A DNA stretch of 64,000 bases from Methylobacterium sp. E-065 (GTDB lineage Bacteria; Pseudomonadota; Alphaproteobacteria; Rhizobiales; Beijerinckiaceae), in assembly GCF_022829605.1 (NCBI RefSeq), contig NZ_JAKSYD010000296.1, forward strand, positions 1-64,000. The letters are read 5' to 3'. This document shows positions 35,530 through 43,784 of the stretch, one piece after another (the stretch's first letter is position 1; every line of letters begins with the position of its first letter). Both the position numbers and the translations under genes were made by a program. The notes under the pieces are model-generated. The model ran no database searches. It had not been told where the DNA came from and worked only from the letters and a program-made list of their open reading frames with translations.

Positions 35530-35653
35530 CATGGATCCACAAGGTCCGGGACCTTGCGTGGGTGCAGGGCAACGCCCTGCTGGGTTCGGGCGACCCCGAC
35601 ATCGGGGCTCTGCCCCGAACCCCCCGCCAAAGGGCTGAGCCCTTTGGCAACCC
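35530..35653. repeat. Palindromic repeat element, copy B (inverted)
   Basis: Inverse orientation to copy A: CAAGGTC/GACCTTG (35540-35556), GCAGGGC/GCCCTGC (35564-35580), TCGGGGC/GCCCCGA (35602-35618) and CCAAAGGG/CCCTTTGG (35627-35647). It fills the gap between the convergent stops of cobC and the MFS gene. Confidence 0.85.
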
Positions 35654-35660
35654 CTGTCTT

Positions 35661-36827
35661 TTACGGACCGCGCCCGTGCGGATCGCGCGCGGCCACGATT
35701 ACGGCCAGCGCCGAGAACACCAGCCCCACCGCGCAGACACCCGGCCAGCCGACCAGCAAAAAGGCCTGCGAGCCGGCATAGGCGCCGAGCGCCCCGAACA
35801 CGAACAGCGTCGTGAACAGCACGGTGTTGATCCGCCCCCGCGCCCCCGGGACCAGGGCATAGGCCCGGGTCTGGTTGGCGATCAGCGCGCCGTTCATGCC
35901 GATATCGATCAGCAGAACCCCGAGCGCCACGGCGATCAGCGACCACGCGCCCCCGACCCAGAGCACCACGAAGGACAGGGCGACCATCAGGCTGCCCCCG
36001 AGCACCACGGGCTTGGCGCCCTTGCGATCGGTGAACCGGCCCGAGAGCGGCGCCACGAAGGCCCCGCAGACGCCGATCACCCCGAACAGCCCGGCGCCGG
36101 CCGCTGTGAGCCCGAAGGGCGGCCCCTCGACCAGGAGCGCCAGCGTCGCCCAGAAGGCGTTGAAGGCGGCAAACAGCAGCGCCTGCGACAGGCTCGCGGT
36201 GCGTAAGACCGGCTGGCTCCGGGCGAGGTGCAGGATCGACAGCATCAGGGCGCGGTAGCGCAGCGGGTGCGTCTGCACGGTCTGAGGCAGGGTCGCCTGG
36301 GCGATGCCCGCCATGGCGAGCGCCAGCAGGGACGCGATGAGGAAGACCGGCCGCCAGCCGAGATTCGCACCGAGGAACCCGCTCGCCGTCCGCGCGAGCA
36401 GGATGCCGGTCAACAGCCCGGTCATCACCTGCCCGACCACCCGTCCGCGGCTGGCATCCGGCGCGAGCTCGGCCGCGAACGGCACCGCCTGCTGGGCCGC
36501 GCTGGCCAGCACGCCGACGACGAGATGGGCGAGCGCGAGGCTGGCGAGGTTCGGGGCGAGGCCGACCGCCAGCAGCGCCACGGCGAGGGCGAGGCATTGC
36601 CCCACGATCAGGGCGCGCCGCGGCAGCGCGTCGCCGAGCGGCACGAGCCCGACGATGCCGAGCCCGTAGCCGACCAACGCGGTGGTCGGCACCCAGAGGG
36701 CGGCACGGTCGCCGAACTCGGCGACGATCAGGCCGAGCAGCGGCTGGTTGTAGTAGATGTTGGCCACGGCGCCGCCGGCGATCAGCGTCAGGCCGAACCG
36801 GGCCTTCGCGTCGAGGGACGTGGTCAC
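35661..36827 (-). CDS. Major facilitator superfamily exporter
   Basis: 388 aa, about 12 transmembrane helices, of the drug:H+ antiporter/YnfM-like group. ANIYYNQPLLGLIVAEFG at the first helix and the loop 2-3 segment GLVPLGDALPRR are typical. The second-half counterpart PLSGRFTDRKGAKPVVLGGS is also present. It starts at GTG 36827. No regulator or outer-membrane partner is adjacent, and the substrate is unknown. The 348 bases upstream (36828-37175) show no gene. Confidence 0.88.
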   Translation of the reverse strand: MTTSLDAKARFGLTLIAGGAVANIYYNQPLLGLIVAEFGDRAALWVPTTALVGYGLGIVGLVPLGDALPRRALIVGQCLALAVALLAVGLAPNLASLALAHLVVGVLASAAQQAVPFAAELAPDASRGRVVGQVMTGLLTGILLARTASGFLGANLGWRPVFLIASLLALAMAGIAQATLPQTVQTHPLRYRALMLSILHLARSQPVLRTASLSQALLFAAFNAFWATLALLVEGPPFGLTAAGAGLFGVIGVCGAFVAPLSGRFTDRKGAKPVVLGGSLMVALSFVVLWVGGAWSLIAVALGVLLIDIGMNGALIANQTRAYALVPGARGRINTVLFTTLFVFGALGAYAGSQAFLLVGWPGVCAVGLVFSALAVIVAARDPHGRGP

Positions 36828-37175
36828 GGCTGTTTCGAGCGCAGGCTGGTTTGCCGCCGCGGATGGGCCATGGTCGGGTCCGTATCGTCGAGGGGGAGGG
36901 AGCGAGAAGTGCGGGTCGCGAGGCTCTACGGGCAGAGCTTGCCGGCCGGCAAGCTGCGGCGATGCATCCCTGCCGGGGGAGGGCGCGCCTCTTCACGGGT
37001 GAAGCCACCGCACCATATGAAATCGACACGGCGTGCGTTGCCGGCCTGCGGGCGGGTGTCGCGCAGCACGGAATCCGGGCGCCGAGTCCAAGAGGCTGTA
37101 GATCCGGGTTACGACCGAGAGGGCGGTTTCGTTCCGTGCGGACGCATCCGGAGCCGCCGGAACAGGGAGTACGGA

Positions 37176-37367
37176 ATGCCGAACTACCGCATCGACTTCG
37201 CCAAGGAGATCCTCGGGGTGCCGTTCACGATCGGCTCCGTCGAGATCACGCGGGCCCGCGATCCCGAGCGCGCCCGTCGCGCGGCCGAGCTTCGCTTCGC
37301 CCGCCAGCACGGCGTCGGCGACTGGCGGGAGCGGGCCGACCTCGCCACCGTGGCCGAGCGCGCCTGA
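37176..37367 (+). CDS. Small hypothetical protein
   Basis: 63-aa protein MPNYRIDFAKEILGVPFTIG with a basic helical second half (RDPERARRAAELRFARQHG). The ATG follows GGGAG at eight bases, a strong ribosome-binding site. The short N-terminal beta part plus helix suggests a folded domain, but I do not recognise the family. It stands alone between the MFS gene and malonyl-CoA decarboxylase. Confidence 0.6.
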   Translation: MPNYRIDFAKEILGVPFTIGSVEITRARDPERARRAAELRFARQHGVGDWRERADLATVAERA

Positions 37368-37619
37368 GCTCAAAGGCCCCGGCCCGTCACACGACCTTCG
37401 CACAGCATTTGCAAGGTCGCCCGTCGCACTTCGCTACTGGTCAAGCTCTGGTCGCCGCGAGCGCGGCGCCGTAAGATGCCGGACGGGATCGGGGGCTGAT
37501 CCGGCCTCCCCGGCGCGCGGGTGGGCGGCGCCGGATCGGGCGGCGCACGCATCCGAGCGGCGAGCCCGCCGGGCGGGGCGCGTTTCGAGTTCGGGTCGAC
37601 GGGGGTCAGTGCGAAGGTC

Positions 37620-39029
37620 ATGGCGGCGATCTCCTTCTTCGGCGACCTCCTTCAGACCATCAGCGAGCGCGGCCGCGACCTGATCGGCATCGGCCGCGGC
37701 GATCTCGGATCCCGGGCGAATGCCGCAGACCTCGTCAAGCTGTGCGAGGATCTGATATCCCGGCGCGGCGAGGCCTCCGGGGTGGCTCTGGCCCGCCTGA
37801 TCCTCGACCGCTACGCCAGCTTCGGACCGGCCGAACGCCACGCCTTCCTGCGGGCCATCGCGCTGGATTTCGACGCGGATCACGCCGCCGTCGACGAGGC
37901 GATCGCCGCCTACCGGGCTGACCCGTCGCGCGCCCGTCTCGGGACCCTGCACGATGCGGCGGAGCCGCGCAGCCAGGAGCTGATCCGCCGTCTCAACCTC
38001 GCCCGGGGCGGCACGCTCAGCCTCGTGCGGATGCGTGAGGACCTGTTCGATCTGCGCCAGACCCTGCGCGCCGGCGAGACCCTGGATCCTGCCCTGCTGG
38101 ACGCGGTCGACAGCCTCGATTGCGACTTCGAGCACCTGTTCGCCTCGTGGTTCAACCGCGGCTTCCTGGTGCTGCGCCACATCGACTGGACCACGCCGGC
38201 CCATATCCTGGAAAAAATCATCCGCTACGAGGCGGTGCACGCCATCGCCGATTGGGACGACCTGCGCGCCCGGATCGAGCCGCCGGACCGGCGCTGCTTC
38301 GCGTTCTTCCACCCGGCACTCGCCGACGAGCCGCTGATCTTCGTCGAGGTGGCGCTGACCGGGGAGATCGCCCCCGCCATCGCGCCGATCCTGTCACGGG
38401 AGCGCAAGCCGCTGCAGCCGCAGGCGGCGACGACCGCGATCTTCTACTCGATCTCGAACTGCCAGAAGGGGCTCGCGGGCGTCACCTTCGGCAACTTCCT
38501 GATCAAGCAGGTGGTCGAGGATCTGACCCGCGAGGTGCCGACCCTCAAGACCTTCGTGACTCTCTCGCCGGTGCCGGGCTTCGCCGCGTGGCTCGCCCGG
38601 GAGCGCCGGGCCGACAGTCCGCAGGGGCTGCTTCCCGAGGATGTCGAGACCCTGCGGGCGCTGGACGATCCGGACTGGCACGCCGACAAGGCGAAGGCCG
38701 AGGCGGTGCGCAAGGCGCTGATCCCGGCCGCCGCCGCGTATTTCCTGCGCGCCAAGAACGCGCGCGGTCGGCCCCTGGACCCGGTGGCCCGGTTCCATCT
38801 CGGCAACGGCGCGCGGCTCGAGCGGATCAACTTCCTGGGCGACACCTCGAAGAAGGGCCTGTCCCAGGCTCACGGCCTGATGGTGAACTACCTCTACGAC
38901 CTCACCGCCATCGAGCGGAACCACGAGACCTACGCCAATCTCGGCACGGTCGTGGCCTCTCCCGCGGTGAGCCGGGAGCTGCGCGCCAAGCTGCCGCCGC
39001 CGCGCGCCGTGGTGCTCGCCGAGGCGTGA
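37620..39029 (+). CDS. Malonyl-CoA decarboxylase
   Basis: 469-aa enzyme converting malonyl-CoA to acetyl-CoA and CO2. The helical N-terminal domain is followed by the GNAT-fold catalytic domain: FFHPALADEPLIFVEVALTG, AIFYSISNCQKGLAGVTFGN, FVTLSPVPGFAAWL, and RINFLGDTSKKGLSQAHGLM with the conserved Ser and His. NYLYDLTAIERNHETYAN follows. The length agrees with bacterial homologues. ATG at 37620 is preferred, with AAGG upstream. A GTG at 37605 is possible. It pairs with malonyl-CoA synthetase downstream, 224 bases away, giving a malonate-to-acetyl-CoA route. A repeat element lies between them. Confidence 0.93.
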   Translation: MAAISFFGDLLQTISERGRDLIGIGRGDLGSRANAADLVKLCEDLISRRGEASGVALARLILDRYASFGPAERHAFLRAIALDFDADHAAVDEAIAAYRADPSRARLGTLHDAAEPRSQELIRRLNLARGGTLSLVRMREDLFDLRQTLRAGETLDPALLDAVDSLDCDFEHLFASWFNRGFLVLRHIDWTTPAHILEKIIRYEAVHAIADWDDLRARIEPPDRRCFAFFHPALADEPLIFVEVALTGEIAPAIAPILSRERKPLQPQAATTAIFYSISNCQKGLAGVTFGNFLIKQVVEDLTREVPTLKTFVTLSPVPGFAAWLARERRADSPQGLLPEDVETLRALDDPDWHADKAKAEAVRKALIPAAAAYFLRAKNARGRPLDPVARFHLGNGARLERINFLGDTSKKGLSQAHGLMVNYLYDLTAIERNHETYANLGTVVASPAVSRELRAKLPPPRAVVLAEA

Positions 39030-39079
39030 GGAGCGGACCACGCTGCCTCGCGAGCAGAGCGATGCAGTGCTGGAGTCCG

Positions 39080-39130
39080 TCAGGGCTTTGCCCTGACAAC
39101 CCACCAAAGGGCAGGGCCCTTTGGAAACCC
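39080..39130. repeat. Palindromic repeat element, copy C (short, inverted)
   Basis: CAGGGC/GCCCTG (39081-39095) followed by CCAAAGGGC/GCCCTTTGG (39104-39124) and AAACCC. A truncated two-hairpin form in the same orientation as copy B, between the malonyl-CoA decarboxylase gene and matB. Confidence 0.8.
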
Positions 39131-39253
39131 GGTGTCGGGGTCAAACAGGCCGAGAAACGGAAAGGGCTCGCCGGGAGGCCCCCGAGGCGGCTATGGGTGC
39201 GGAAGACACGAAGGCCCGCAACAGCCCAAGCCGCCAGCAGCCCAAGCCGCCCG

Positions 39254-40762
39254 ATGACCAATCACCTCTTCTCCCTGATCCGGGACGGTGTCCCCGATCC
39301 CGCCAAGACCGTGATCGAGACGCCGGAGGGCCGCCGCTACGCTTACGCGGAGCTGATCGCCCGCTCCGGCGCCTACGCGGCGGCCCTGCGGGCGGCGGGC
39401 GTTGCGCCCGGCGACCGGGTGGCCGTGCAGGTCGAGAAGAGCCCGGAGGTCATCTTTCTGTATCTCGGCGTCGTCCGGGCCGGGGCGGTGTTCCTGCCGC
39501 TCAACACCGCCTACACCCCGGCCGAGATCGGCTATTTCCTGGGCGACGCCGAGCCTACCGTGTTCGTCTGCGATCCGGGCCGGCGCGACGCGCTCGCCGA
39601 GGCCGCAGCGAGCGTCCGGCAGATCTGGACGCTCGACGCCGCGGGCAGCGGCAGCGCCGCCGAGGCGGCAGACCGGCAGGACGGTGATTTCGCCGACATG
39701 CCCCGGGGGCCGGAGGATCTGGCGGCGATCCTCTACACCTCGGGTACGACCGGGCGCTCCAAGGGCGCCATGCTGACCCACGACAACCTCGCGTCGAACG
39801 CCCGGACGCTGGTCGATTATTGGCGCTTCACCGCCGACGACGTGCTGATCCACGCCCTGCCGGTGTTCCATACCCACGGCCTGTTCGTGGCAACCAACAC
39901 GGTGCTGGCGAGCGGCGGCTCCATGCTGTTCCTGCCCCGGCTCGACCCGAAGCTGATCCTGAGCCTGATGCCCCGGGCCACCGTGCTGATGGGCGTGCCG
40001 ACCTTCTACACGCGCCTCCTGAAGGAGCCGGGCCTGACGCCGGAGGCGGCCCGGGGCATGCGCCTGTTCGTGTCGGGCTCGGCCCCGCTCCTCGCCGAGA
40101 CGCACCGGGACTGGCAGGCCCGCACCGGCCACGCCATCCTCGAGCGCTACGGCATGACCGAGACCAACATGAGCACCTCGAACCCCTATGAGGGCGACCG
40201 GGTCGCCGGCACGGTCGGGTTCCCGCTGCCGGGCGTGTCCCTGCGGGTGGTCGAGCCGGAGGGCGGGCGCATGCTCGGCCCGGATTCGGTTGGCATGATC
40301 GAGGTGAAGGGCCCGAACGTGTTCCAGGGCTACTGGCGCATGCCGGAAAAGACCGCCGCCGAATTCCGGGTCGACGGCTTCTTCATCACGGGCGACCTCG
40401 GCAAGATCGACGGGCGGGGCTATGTTCACATCGTCGGGCGCGGCAAGGACCTGATCATCTCGGGCGGCTTCAACGTCTACCCGAAGGAGGTCGAGACCGA
40501 GATTGACGCGCTGCCCGGCGTAGTCGAATCCGCGGTGATCGGCCTGGCCCACCCGGATTTCGGCGAGGCGGTCACCGCCGTGGTGGTCGGCGGCCCGGGC
40601 TGCCCGGACGAAGCCGGCGTGCAGGGCGCCCTGGAGGGCCGCCTCGCCCGGTTCAAATGCCCCAAGCGCGTCCTGTTCGTGGATGAGCTGCCCCGCAACA
40701 CCATGGGCAAGGTGCAGAAGAACCTCCTCCGGGAGACGCATGCGGGGCTGTATCGGGGCTGA
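39254..40762 (+). CDS. matB: Malonyl-CoA synthetase (MatB)
   Basis: 502-aa acyl-adenylate-forming enzyme that activates malonate with CoA. The AMP-binding core shows ILYTSGTTGRSKGAMLTHDN (about residue 160), LPVFHTHGLFVATN, ILERYGMTETNMSTSNPYEG, and DGFFITGDLGKIDGRGYVHI. IVGRGKDLIISGGFNVYPKE follows. The catalytic Lys is in RNTMGKVQKNLLRE. The ETNMSTSNPYEG segment is typical of MatB rather than of acyl-CoA ligases in general. ATG at 39254 is preceded by a duplicated CAGCCCAAGCCGCC. With the decarboxylase upstream it would assimilate malonate as acetyl-CoA. No malonate transporter is nearby. Confidence 0.9.
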   Translation: MTNHLFSLIRDGVPDPAKTVIETPEGRRYAYAELIARSGAYAAALRAAGVAPGDRVAVQVEKSPEVIFLYLGVVRAGAVFLPLNTAYTPAEIGYFLGDAEPTVFVCDPGRRDALAEAAASVRQIWTLDAAGSGSAAEAADRQDGDFADMPRGPEDLAAILYTSGTTGRSKGAMLTHDNLASNARTLVDYWRFTADDVLIHALPVFHTHGLFVATNTVLASGGSMLFLPRLDPKLILSLMPRATVLMGVPTFYTRLLKEPGLTPEAARGMRLFVSGSAPLLAETHRDWQARTGHAILERYGMTETNMSTSNPYEGDRVAGTVGFPLPGVSLRVVEPEGGRMLGPDSVGMIEVKGPNVFQGYWRMPEKTAAEFRVDGFFITGDLGKIDGRGYVHIVGRGKDLIISGGFNVYPKEVETEIDALPGVVESAVIGLAHPDFGEAVTAVVVGGPGCPDEAGVQGALEGRLARFKCPKRVLFVDELPRNTMGKVQKNLLRETHAGLYRG

Positions 40763-40931
40763 TCCAGGCTCTCAGTCGGGTTCCCGCCGCAGCCGACGAA
40801 AGAGTTCCTCCGTCGTTCTAAGCGAAGCGGCCCAAAGTAGCGCAGCGTCTTCTGACGTCGCGCAACCCCGGGCCACTTCGCTCCACACGGGATGACGGTG
40901 TCGGCAACCCGAAGGGCGAGCCGGCCTCAAA

Positions 40932-41747
40932 TCAAAGATTATGCTCTTTCCGCTCGCCCTCGGGCGGCGTGCGGTCGTCGGGATCCACCACCTTGCGGGC
41001 GACGGCGTTGAGGTTGTCCGGGTCGAGGGCCGTCTGGACGAACTCCCGGCCGATATTGGTCACCTCGCGGGCGTAGCGCAGGCCCTGGTCTCGGACCTCG
41101 TCGGCCCAGGGACCGATGTTGCGGTCCTCCTGACGGGTGCGCGGCAGCAGGGCGCCGAGCAACAGGCCGGCGGCGACGCCCACCACCCCGACGAGGAGCG
41201 GGTTGTCGTCCACGAAACGCTCGACCGCATTGCGGCCCCGGTGGAGGCCGTCGATCCCCTGGCTGGTCAGATCGTCGAGCGCCCGCAGGTTGCGGCGATG
41301 AACCCCCTCGGCGCGCTCGCGGACGTCGTCATAGGCCGCGGAGGCACGATCGCGGGCCTGATCGGCCGCGCCGCCCAGGCGGTTGCTGATGTCGTCGGCA
41401 AAGCTCGAAACGGTCTGGCTGGCCTGTCCGGCGAGATCGGCCGCCCGGTCGCCCACAGCCCGGGCGCCCTCCTTCACGGCGGAGGCCGGATCGGATGCGC
41501 GCGAACCGACGCCGGATGTTCCGCCCGACGAGAGCGGCGCGGAGCCGTGCGGCAGCGGATCGTGCAGGCCGCGCGGGTCGGGCCGCAGGGTGAAATCGCC
41601 CGCCGCCGTGCCGGGCGCACCCGGATCGCCGAGGCCGGCCGGATCGGGGCGCAGGCCGGTGCCGGACCCGTGCGGCATACCCGCCTCGGCGGCGATCTGC
41701 TCGGGGGTGCGGGACGGCGTGGTGGGGGTACCGGGCTTGTCGGTCAT
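40932..41747 (-). CDS. ElaB/YqjD-like membrane-anchored helical protein
   Basis: 271 aa. The first 85 residues are Pro/Gly-rich with an imperfect repeat (GLRPDPAGLGDPG, then TLRPDPRGLHDPL). Residues 90-185 are a long amphipathic helix with many Ala, Asp and Arg (DRAADLAGQASQTVSSFADD). Then FVDDNPLLVGVVGVAAGLLL is one membrane segment of the ElaB/YqjD type, followed by an acidic tail. Such proteins in E. coli sit in the inner membrane and associate with ribosomes in stationary phase. Transfer of that role here is inference. It is the last gene of a group of four. Confidence 0.7.
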   Translation of the reverse strand: MTDKPGTPTTPSRTPEQIAAEAGMPHGSGTGLRPDPAGLGDPGAPGTAAGDFTLRPDPRGLHDPLPHGSAPLSSGGTSGVGSRASDPASAVKEGARAVGDRAADLAGQASQTVSSFADDISNRLGGAADQARDRASAAYDDVRERAEGVHRRNLRALDDLTSQGIDGLHRGRNAVERFVDDNPLLVGVVGVAAGLLLGALLPRTRQEDRNIGPWADEVRDQGLRYAREVTNIGREFVQTALDPDNLNAVARKVVDPDDRTPPEGERKEHNL

Positions 41748-41835
41748 GGCGGTGTCCTCGGATATCCGTCTCGGCTGCGCGGCCTTGATCGGGCGGCGCC
41801 GTTCCCTCCGGCCTGCCGGCCGGCCTCAAAACCAT

Positions 41836-41876
41836 GCTCGATCGCATTGCAATCGTGCGCGGCTCTACGCTCTAGT
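41836..41876. repeat. Palindromic intergenic repeat (CTCTAG-type), second copy
   Basis: CGATCGCATTGCAATCG at 41839-41855, then CTCTACGCTCTAG. The core differs by one base from the copy at 6083-6099. Confidence 0.5.
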
Positions 41877-41905
41877 TGTGACGCGCTCTCCGCCGAACCC
41901 ATGTT

Positions 41906-41943
41906 CGCTTCGGCGGAAAGCGCTCGCTTCGGCGGAAAGCGCT
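41906..41943. repeat. 19-bp exact tandem repeat
   Basis: CGCTTCGGCGGAAAGCGCT occurs twice in direct succession (41906-41924, 41925-41943). The AGCGCT end is self-complementary. It lies between two genes of the membrane-protein group. Confidence 0.9.
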
Positions 41944-41975
41944 CGCGTGCGTTCGCGTCCGGCTCACGCCGGTTG

Positions 41976-42356
41976 TCAGATTTCGGTCTTGTCCAAGGGA
42001 TCCCGCGCCGGGCGCACGGTCGGGAGATCGGGATCGTAGCCGCGCGCCGCGCCGGTGTTCAGGGTCGGTACGCGTGTGGCTGCGACCTCGGTGCGGCGAC
42101 GCCCCGCGTCCTTCGCCATGCGGCTGAACAGCAGCCCAACGCCCGCCGCGATCAGCAGCACCGGCACGGGATTGCGGCGCACCGCCTCCAGGGCCGAGTC
42201 GTAGGTGGTGTTCAGGGCCGGGACACGCCGGGCATTGCCCAGCATCTCGTCCACAAGGTTCGGCACCGAGAGCCGCCCCTGAATGCGGTCGATCGTGTCG
42301 TCGAGCCGGGCGCGGCTCTCCTCGATCTCCTTCTCGAGGTCGTTCATCGAACTCAT
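41976..42356 (-). CDS. DUF3618 protein
   Basis: 126 aa. The DUF3618 block EKEIEESRARLDDTIDRIQG is at the N-terminus, and one transmembrane helix follows (NPVPVLLIAAGVGLLFSRMA, about residues 66-85). The tail is basic and disordered. Function unknown. The start ATG at 42356 overlaps the stop of the holin-like gene (ATGA), so the two are translationally coupled. The longer frame to 42542 lies inside that gene and is rejected. Confidence 0.85.
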   Translation of the reverse strand: MSSMNDLEKEIEESRARLDDTIDRIQGRLSVPNLVDEMLGNARRVPALNTTYDSALEAVRRNPVPVLLIAAGVGLLFSRMAKDAGRRRTEVAATRVPTLNTGAARGYDPDLPTVRPARDPLDKTEI

Positions 42357-42775
42357 CCGGACACGCGCTCCGACAGGGCCTGGGCATCCTGGCGGACCTG
42401 ACGCGTGGTGCGCTTCGGGGCCAGGGTGGAGAGGGAAAGGACGCTGCGCGCCCACAGGGCCATCCCGAGGGCGATCACCAGCAGCACGCCGCCAACGATC
42501 AGGGCCGAGAGCCATTCCGACCCGACGATCGTGGCGAGCCATTTCACCAGGGCGCCGATCAGGATCAGCAGGGCAACCACGGCGAACACCGCCGAGCCGA
42601 CCATGCAGGCGAGACCGACGACGAGCTGGCGGATGTTGCCCGCCATCTCGGCCCGGAACAGGGCGATTTCCTTGCGGGCGAGTTCGTTCGTCTCCCGCAG
42701 CGCGTCTCCGATCAGGCTCTGGATGCTCGAAGCACCGGTGGCGCCGTTCTGGCGCGGATCAGTCCCCTGGGCCAT
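42353..42775 (-). CDS. Phage-holin-like (holin family III/Act_Holin) membrane protein
   Basis: 140 aa. A helical cytoplasmic part (LIGDALRETNELARKEIALF) precedes two hydrophobic hairpin helices (QLVVGLACMVGSAVFAVVAL and LSALIVGGVLLVIALGMALW), the layout of the YqjE/holin-III family. Chromosomal members accompany DUF3618 and YqjD-like genes and are not lytic phage genes. It starts five bases after its upstream partner ends and overlaps the next start. Confidence 0.85.
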   Translation of the reverse strand: MAQGTDPRQNGATGASSIQSLIGDALRETNELARKEIALFRAEMAGNIRQLVVGLACMVGSAVFAVVALLILIGALVKWLATIVGSEWLSALIVGGVLLVIALGMALWARSVLSLSTLAPKRTTRQVRQDAQALSERVSG

Positions 42776-42779
42776 GGCG

Positions 42780-43313
42780 TCAGGCCCGGAAGCTGTCGCG
42801 GGCGTCGCCGTCCGGCGCCTCCGGCGGCAGGCTCGACGACTTGATGAAGCGGGCCGCGATCAGGCCGGCCACGAAGGTGCCGACCGCCACCGCCACCGGT
42901 GCCCGGCGGGCGATGGACTCGGCCTCGCTGTAGAAATCGCCGAGGCTGCGGCGCTCGATCGAGGAGCCGAGCTGCTCCAGCCCGTCGGCGGCGCTGTCGA
43001 AGAAGGCGCGCACGTTCGGCTTGTCGCCGAGATCGCGGCCTGAATTGCGGATCGTCTGCGCGAGATCGTGGACCGACTGCGCCGCATCGCTCTTGCGCTG
43101 CTCGACGTAGCTCTGCGCCTGGAGACGCGCCGCGTCGATCAGACCGCGTCCGCGCTCGGCCGCCACGTCGGCCAGCCCCTCGACATCGCCCTGCAGGGCG
43201 CGCCACTGGGCGCGCTCATCCGCCCCCGCATGGGGCGGCTCGTGGGGCGCCTCATGCGCCGCCCCGTGAAGCGGGCCTCCAAGGGCGTCCTGCGGTAACT
43301 CGTTGCCGGCCAT
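42780..43313 (-). CDS. Membrane-anchored helical protein, first gene of the group
   Basis: 177 aa. A His/Pro-rich N-terminus (HEAPHEPPHAG) precedes a long helix (LADVAAERGRGLIDAARLQA to LAQTIRNSGRDLGD). A C-terminal membrane segment (RAPVAVAVGTFVAGLIAARF) follows. The nutrient-deprivation/YqjD-like layout matches the last gene of the group. ATG at 43313 follows AGGAG. The frame to 43511 has no support. Four genes in tight minus-strand order (this one, holin-like, DUF3618, ElaB/YqjD-like) suggest one operon whose promoter lies in 43314-43784, shared with divergent otsA. Confidence 0.7.
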   Translation of the reverse strand: MAGNELPQDALGGPLHGAAHEAPHEPPHAGADERAQWRALQGDVEGLADVAAERGRGLIDAARLQAQSYVEQRKSDAAQSVHDLAQTIRNSGRDLGDKPNVRAFFDSAADGLEQLGSSIERRSLGDFYSEAESIARRAPVAVAVGTFVAGLIAARFIKSSSLPPEAPDGDARDSFRA

Positions 43314-43438
43314 CTCGAAAACACTCCTCGCGCCGCGGGGTCGGCGCCGCTTGCGGCGACTGCGGCCCCCGCGATGGCTGAGTAACCGACTCAGCTGTGA
43401 CCGGTTCCGGTGCCGCGTGCAGCGAACCCCATCCGAGC

Positions 43439-43472
43439 CGAACAGATCCCCGGCCCGAATAGATCCCCGGCC
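43439..43472. repeat. 17-bp tandem repeat upstream of otsA
   Basis: CGAACAGATCCCCGGCC (43439-43455) is followed directly by CGAATAGATCCCCGGCC (43456-43472), one mismatch. It sits in the 471-base divergent control region between the membrane-protein operon and otsA. No other element is recognised there. Confidence 0.8.
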
Positions 43473-43784
43473 TTCGCGACTCGGCACAGCGGTCAGTCCA
43501 CGTTCAGCCAAGGTCTGTCAGAACCGCCACGCTTCGACAACGGCCTTCGCTCGCTCCGCGCCGGCTCGGACGGGGCGCCGCGCGATGCCTGGACGGAGCG
43601 GCCACCCTGTCCCGGAACGGAACGGCCTCGACTTGACCCGCGCCCGGCTTCACGCTTGGGTTGCCTCAAGACCAACAAAGGATCGCGCAGGGTTCCCGCG
43701 CGTTCTGGCATATAATTGATGTCCCGATGCAGGCGTGGCGAGACCCTCGACCCGACCCGCGCCCCTGATCCGGAGCCGACCCGC

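Noticed and set aside
36228..37367. Plus-strand 379-codon frame antisense to the MFS gene and reading into the small gene at 37176
   Set aside because: Only the last 63 codons have a good ribosome-binding site and plausible composition; the rest is the shadow of the MFS gene.
42353..42775. Holin-like gene as evidence of a prophage
   Set aside because: It is coupled to a DUF3618 gene and beside YqjD-like genes, the normal chromosomal setting of this family, with no lysis or structural phage genes near.
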